A stretch of DNA of 9,192 nucleotides, taken from the NCBI GenBank assembly GCA_964463485.1, contig CAYXDO010000260.1, forward strand, positions 1-9,192. The letters are read 5' to 3'. This stretch comes from CAYXDO01 sp964463485. GTDB taxonomy: Bacteria; Myxococcota; Kuafuiibacteriia; Kuafuiibacteriales; Kuafuiibacteriaceae. Made by a program: the position numbers and the translations under genes. The notes beneath the pieces are model-generated. The model saw only the letters and a list, made by a program, of their open reading frames with translations. It was not told the origin of the DNA and did no database searches. Within the stretch, counting starts at the first letter, position 1. Each line of letters opens with the position of its first letter. Shown one piece after another: positions 6,124 through 9,192 of this stretch.

Positions 6124-7211
6124 TCGCGCGCAGGCCTCTCGGTGTCCGTTGCCGCTCCCGTCTCGGACTGGGAAGCGCCCCGGCGGGTGAGTTGCACCAA
6201 GTCACGCGAAGCGGAACCCTCCGCCTGCCTCCAAGTGTCGACGATCTGGAAGGCGCTCGTGGGACAATGATCGACGCAGGCCAAGCAGAATTGGCAGTGC
6301 TCGATGCGAATCACTCCTCTGTCGATCGCCCCGACGTCGCAGGCCTGAGTACAGATTTGGCATTCGTTGCAGAGTGCTTCGTTCCGGACGATCCTCGAGC
6401 GCGAGAAGCGGTTCAAAAATCCCATCAGGTAGCCCCACGGGCAGAGATATCGGCACCACGCGCGCAACACGAAGAGACTCGAGACGAGAATCACCGCGGT
6501 CGTGAGCATCGAGGCGGGGTCGCTCCTCGACGTGAACGCGAAGTGCATCGGCGAGCTCACGACCCAGTGGAAGAGGGCGCTCGCGAAGATCGCGGACAGG
6601 CTGAGCACGCGTAGGCTGCGTGTAGGGAGGTCGTCGAGCACGCCGGCGACGACCAGATAGCAGACGAGGATCAGCCCAGCGCCCCAATGCAGGCTCGAGT
6701 CTTCCACGAAGAGCTCCTTTCGCGTACCCAGCCAGGCCACGACCGCGATGAAGCTGAGTAGGAACAGACCCAGCGCCAGCATGCGACGCCGGGTCGGCCT
6801 GGCCCTTGGTTTCACGAAACGCCGCCGCACCATCCCCGTGAGCTCCTGGAGAGTTCCGGTCGGACAAATCCAACCGCAGAAGAGGGGTCCGCTGACCAGC
6901 GTCGCGGCGATCACCAGCACCGGGAGCGCCATCCAGTAGAACGACTCGGTGTAGACGGACCCAAGGAGCGTCAACCCATAGAGGGAGTTGCGGATCATCC
7001 CGAAGACGCCGAGGCACGAGTAGACGACGAAGTAGAAGAAGATGAAGGACACGAGCTGCACCGCATGCCGCACCGCTTGGCGATGAGCCCGGATGCTCGT
7101 GGCCATCATGACTGCGACGAACAGGAACAACAGCGACGCCATTTCGACGCTCGTGCCGTCGAGCGAGAGGAGCGGCGCGTCGAAGAGCTTGCGGAGCGGT
7201 GCGGGCTGCAT
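6120..7211 (-). CDS. NapH/NosR/CcoG-type polytopic membrane 4Fe-4S protein
   Basis: This is a 363-residue inner-membrane electron carrier. About six or seven hydrophobic helices are visible (near 24-40, 50-73, 90-108, 143-162, 176-192, 201-220, 233-250). Two CxxxCP motifs typical of the Fer4_5 membrane family are present: FCGWICPTG (Cys112, Cys116) and WCRYLCPWG (Cys253, Cys257). Two ferredoxin motifs follow: Cys281-284-287-291, ending in CD instead of the usual CP, and Cys306-309-312-316, ending in CP. Known relatives pass electrons between the quinol pool and periplasmic or assembly partners. The partner is not identifiable here, since no nap, nos or cco gene is present. ATG 7211 is forced: an in-frame TGA lies just upstream and no other start codon intervenes. 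There is no clear Shine-Dalgarno. It lies 96 bp after the lipoprotein gene and is coupled to the propeller gene by a 4-nt overlap. Confidence 0.93.
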   Translation of the reverse strand: MQPAPLRKLFDAPLLSLDGTSVEMASLLFLFVAVMMATSIRAHRQAVRHAVQLVSFIFFYFVVYSCLGVFGMIRNSLYGLTLLGSVYTESFYWMALPVLVIAATLVSGPLFCGWICPTGTLQELTGMVRRRFVKPRARPTRRRMLALGLFLLSFIAVVAWLGTRKELFVEDSSLHWGAGLILVCYLVVAGVLDDLPTRSLRVLSLSAIFASALFHWVVSSPMHFAFTSRSDPASMLTTAVILVSSLFVLRAWCRYLCPWGYLMGFLNRFSRSRIVRNEALCNECQICTQACDVGAIDRGVIRIEHCQFCLACVDHCPTSAFQIVDTWRQAEGSASRDLVQLTRRGASQSETGAATDTERPARE

Positions 7212-7292
7212 CGAGATCGATCGAAGCTTGGACCCTCGGCTCGACCTTTTTCAAGCCATCGATGCCGCGGACGGCGTGCAGTAATTGCGCGG

Positions 7293-7305
7293 ACTCGGAC
7301 CGAGT
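7293..7305. promoter_or_regulatory. 13-bp palindrome after the lipoprotein stop
   Basis: ACTCGGACCGAGT is a perfect odd-length palindrome (arms ACTCGG and CCGAGT around A) three bases past the lipoprotein stop and about 80 bp before the 4Fe-4S start. With a one-base centre it is a poor RNA hairpin and has no T-run, so it is more likely a protein site for the 4Fe-4S/propeller operon, or chance. Confidence 0.3.
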
Positions 7306-7307
7306 TG

Positions 7308-8957
7308 CTAGCGGGTGAGTCGAACGACGCGGCCGCTTTCGAGGAGAACGGCGAGCAGCACCGAATCGTTCACCGACACCAGCTGCACGTTACCCTTCCC
7401 CACGAAGACGGAGCCCGGCAGGAAGCGGGCCTCGGCCGGATCGACTCGAGACACCCAACTCTCCGCAGTCTCGCGCTGGGTAATCGACGCGACGATTTCT
7501 CGGCCCCACGGCTCGATCGAGGTGACCATGCCGGAGACTTCGATAGGCGCTGCTACGGAGCAGAGTTGGACGGCGGTGAGTCCTGGAACCATGAAGACGG
7601 CTCCGTGGGGATCGACCGATGCCACCATGGTGTGCGCTCCCACCTCCAAGTAGTCCGAGGCCTCGAAGTTGGTCGACGAGCAGACGCGCTCCGGTCCCGG
7701 CGCTCCTGCTTCGACGACCTGAATGATGTTCCCACCGAGCACGCCCCACCGACCGCCAGCCAGGGGCACGACCAGATGCCCGTCCTCCTGCACGTCGAAG
7801 CTTCGCTCGACTTCGCCACGGTCGAGATTGACCTCGAAGAGCTTGGCTCTGGAGCTGCGCATCTTGGACTGAAGGAGGGCGCCTCTCGCATCTGAGACAG
7901 CTAGATCGGCGGCTTGCCAGTCCTCGTCGGTGGCGACGAGGAACTCTTGTTTCACCTCGAGCTCGGGGGAGAGTCGAACCACGCGGCCGCTCGGGTCGAA
8001 CGCCCAAAGTCCCGAAGGTGTATTCAGGAGCTTGACCAGGCAGCCTGAGATCGTGGCCGTCGAGGTGACCTCCATGGATGAGACGTCGATTTCGTGGATG
8101 GTCGTTTTTCCGCGGCAGGAAGGACCGCCGTAGCCGGGTACCAAGAGCGAGTCACCGACGAGGGTTCCGAACCCGAGGACTCGAGGGCCGAAGCGTTGGT
8201 CGGGGGCCGCGATCCACGGGAGCCCGAGGGACTCGTCCTCGAGCTGAGCTTCTGCTCGAACCCAGGGAAGCTCAGGAGGGGCTCCGTACCCTCGCAACTG
8301 ACAGGACAGCGATCCATTCCTGCACTCGACGCGAAAATGCTCGTCCGGCCCCACCGCCGACGAAACGCAGTCGGCGAGTTGGTCTGTCCTCAGGTTCGAG
8401 GCCGTCGTGCCTCGCAAATCGAAGGCTACGTGGCCCAGCCCGCATCCCTCCAAGTTCACCACGATATCGCACCCATAGGCCGCGACCTCGACCGGACACA
8501 CGCTGCAGCGAAAGTCGACCAACTCAGGCGCCCCGCAGGGAGGCAACCATGCGGTGGTGAGCGGGTTCGTCCGAGAGTCTGGAGTCAACATACCTTCCAC
8601 GAGCTCCGCTTGCCACGCCGGCAAGGGTAACAAAGGATCGGCGGACGTCGCGGGCTCGATAGGCCGAGCTCGAAGCTCGGCTTCATTCGGGGCCTCGAGC
8701 GACTCAGTCGGCCAACCCACCAGCCACTCCCTGCCGGTGAGTGTGTCGGCGCGGCGCAAGGACCATGACACCTCGGACTTCGACGAAATCAGCGGCGTGC
8801 CCGACGCCGGCCCAGCCTCGGTGATGGGCAAGGCAGCCACCCAGTCGACGTCCGCGGGGATGGCCGTGCTGTCCAGCACGAGCAGGCCAGGGGGCTGGCA
8901 GCTCCAGACCCAAAAGACGAGGATCGGCCGCAACCCGTGTGCTGCTGACCGAGGCAC
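7308..8957 (-). CDS. Predicted Cys-rich lipoprotein, possible beta-propeller, function unknown
   Basis: I do not recognise this 549-residue protein. The start is GTG at 8957: an in-frame TAG lies four codons upstream and the reading begins a short lipoprotein signal whose lipobox is Val-Trp-Ser-Cys (Cys20). Residues 141-219 hold eight cysteines (141, 151, 154, 163, 172, 197, 212, 219), suggesting a disulfide-stapled secreted domain. From about 255 to the end the sequence alternates short strands with Gly/Asp turns (GLWAFDPSGRVVRLS near 316-330, LFEVNLDRGEVERSF near 373-387, GRVVRLTR at the end), in the manner of an irregular propeller. No catalytic motif is seen. It is on the same strand as the 4Fe-4S gene but 96 bp away, so shared transcription is possible, not shown. 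The -2 Trp of its lipobox recurs in the ankyrin protein. Confidence 0.85.
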   Translation of the reverse strand: MPRSAAHGLRPILVFWVWSCQPPGLLVLDSTAIPADVDWVAALPITEAGPASGTPLISSKSEVSWSLRRADTLTGREWLVGWPTESLEAPNEAELRARPIEPATSADPLLPLPAWQAELVEGMLTPDSRTNPLTTAWLPPCGAPELVDFRCSVCPVEVAAYGCDIVVNLEGCGLGHVAFDLRGTTASNLRTDQLADCVSSAVGPDEHFRVECRNGSLSCQLRGYGAPPELPWVRAEAQLEDESLGLPWIAAPDQRFGPRVLGFGTLVGDSLLVPGYGGPSCRGKTTIHEIDVSSMEVTSTATISGCLVKLLNTPSGLWAFDPSGRVVRLSPELEVKQEFLVATDEDWQAADLAVSDARGALLQSKMRSSRAKLFEVNLDRGEVERSFDVQEDGHLVVPLAGGRWGVLGGNIIQVVEAGAPGPERVCSSTNFEASDYLEVGAHTMVASVDPHGAVFMVPGLTAVQLCSVAAPIEVSGMVTSIEPWGREIVASITQRETAESWVSRVDPAEARFLPGSVFVGKGNVQLVSVNDSVLLAVLLESGRVVRLTR

Positions 8958-9192
8958 GCGCGAACGCTAGCAGTATCAGGTCGAAGTGCCTAACTCGAAA
9001 TCGTGAATTCGATCGAGGTGGGCGTCTCCAAAGAGGCGGTCTCCTCGCGTGGTTGCTCGGTACATGCCCTCGGAATTTCGCGATCACGCTGAAACCAAAG
9101 AGGACGGAGAGAGAGGACACGGAGGACACAGAGAATTGCATAACCCGGCCTAGCCGGTACCATAGAAGATCGACAAGGCGGGGCTGGCGTTC
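8958..9192. other. Noncoding upstream region of the lipoprotein gene
   Basis: No gene is supported in these 235 bp. The region should hold the minus-strand promoter of the lipoprotein gene. GATACT (reverse complement of 8972-8977) resembles a -10 box but lacks a convincing -35, so I do not call it. It also contains the purine-rich repeat at 9091-9135 and a small 5-bp hairpin (CCGGC and GCCGG around CTA, 9145-9157) without a T-run. Confidence 0.6.
9091..9135. repeat. Purine-rich GAGGAC(AC) dispersed-type repeat
   Basis: A 45-bp stretch is almost all A, G and C and contains GAGGAC three times (9100-9105, 9113-9118, 9122-9127), ending GGACACAGAGAA. On the minus strand it reads as TTCTCTGTGTCC followed by related TCC-rich units and GGTTTC. 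I recall very similar CTCTGTGTCC/GGTTTC strings as dispersed noncoding repeats in environmental bacterial genomes, but I cannot confirm that here. The minus-strand frame through it gives a low-complexity Ser/Val peptide, so I do not treat it as coding. Confidence 0.55.

Noticed and set aside
7212..7307. Terminator or promoter between the lipoprotein and 4Fe-4S genes
   Set aside because: The only structure is a 13-bp palindrome with a one-base centre and no T-run, and no convincing -35/-10 pair was found. Whether the genes share a transcript cannot be decided.
8704..9141. Minus-strand open frame starting in the purine-rich repeat
   Set aside because: It overlaps the lipoprotein gene in another frame, begins with repeat-derived Ser/Val sequence and shows no domain.

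Overview
The window is a high-GC draft or metagenomic scaffold, most likely from a myxobacterium or relative (Myxococcota). The main marker is the C-terminus of the 969-residue protein on the minus strand: a Gly-Cys motif, a hydrophobic segment and an Arg pair, the layout of the MYXO-CTERM sorting signal. Predicted lipoproteins, PKD domains and Cys-rich secreted regions fit this. No rRNA, tRNA, CRISPR array, transposase or phage gene was seen.

Layout: 1-397 carries no gene. It holds copies of a dispersed hairpin repeat around a run of exactly 100 Ns, a conventional scaffold gap. 398-3307 (minus) encodes a secreted multidomain PKD protein whose last dozen codons and stop lie inside the third repeat copy. 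3308-3475 is a divergent intergenic region with a palindrome and a repeated TTGACT-type motif. 3476-4621 (plus) encodes an ankyrin-repeat protein with a probable lipobox and a C-terminal membrane helix. Convergent to it, 6123-4642 (minus) encodes an eight-repeat PQQ-like beta-propeller with a signal peptide and a C-terminal membrane helix. Its start codon overlaps the stop of 7211-6120 (minus), a NapH/NosR/CcoG-type polytopic membrane protein with two [4Fe-4S] motifs. 8957-7308 (minus) encodes a large Cys-rich lipoprotein of unknown function. 8958-9192 is noncoding and holds a purine-rich GAGGAC repeat.

Taken together, 398-7211 looks like one cell-envelope module: a membrane ferredoxin, two membrane-tethered extracytoplasmic interaction proteins (propeller and ankyrin) and a large exported protein that may be surface-anchored. 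The 4-nt ATGA overlap of the ferredoxin and propeller genes is the firmest link; the rest is inferred from proximity and matching topology. No catalytic subunit is visible, so the substrate or purpose of any electron transfer is unknown.
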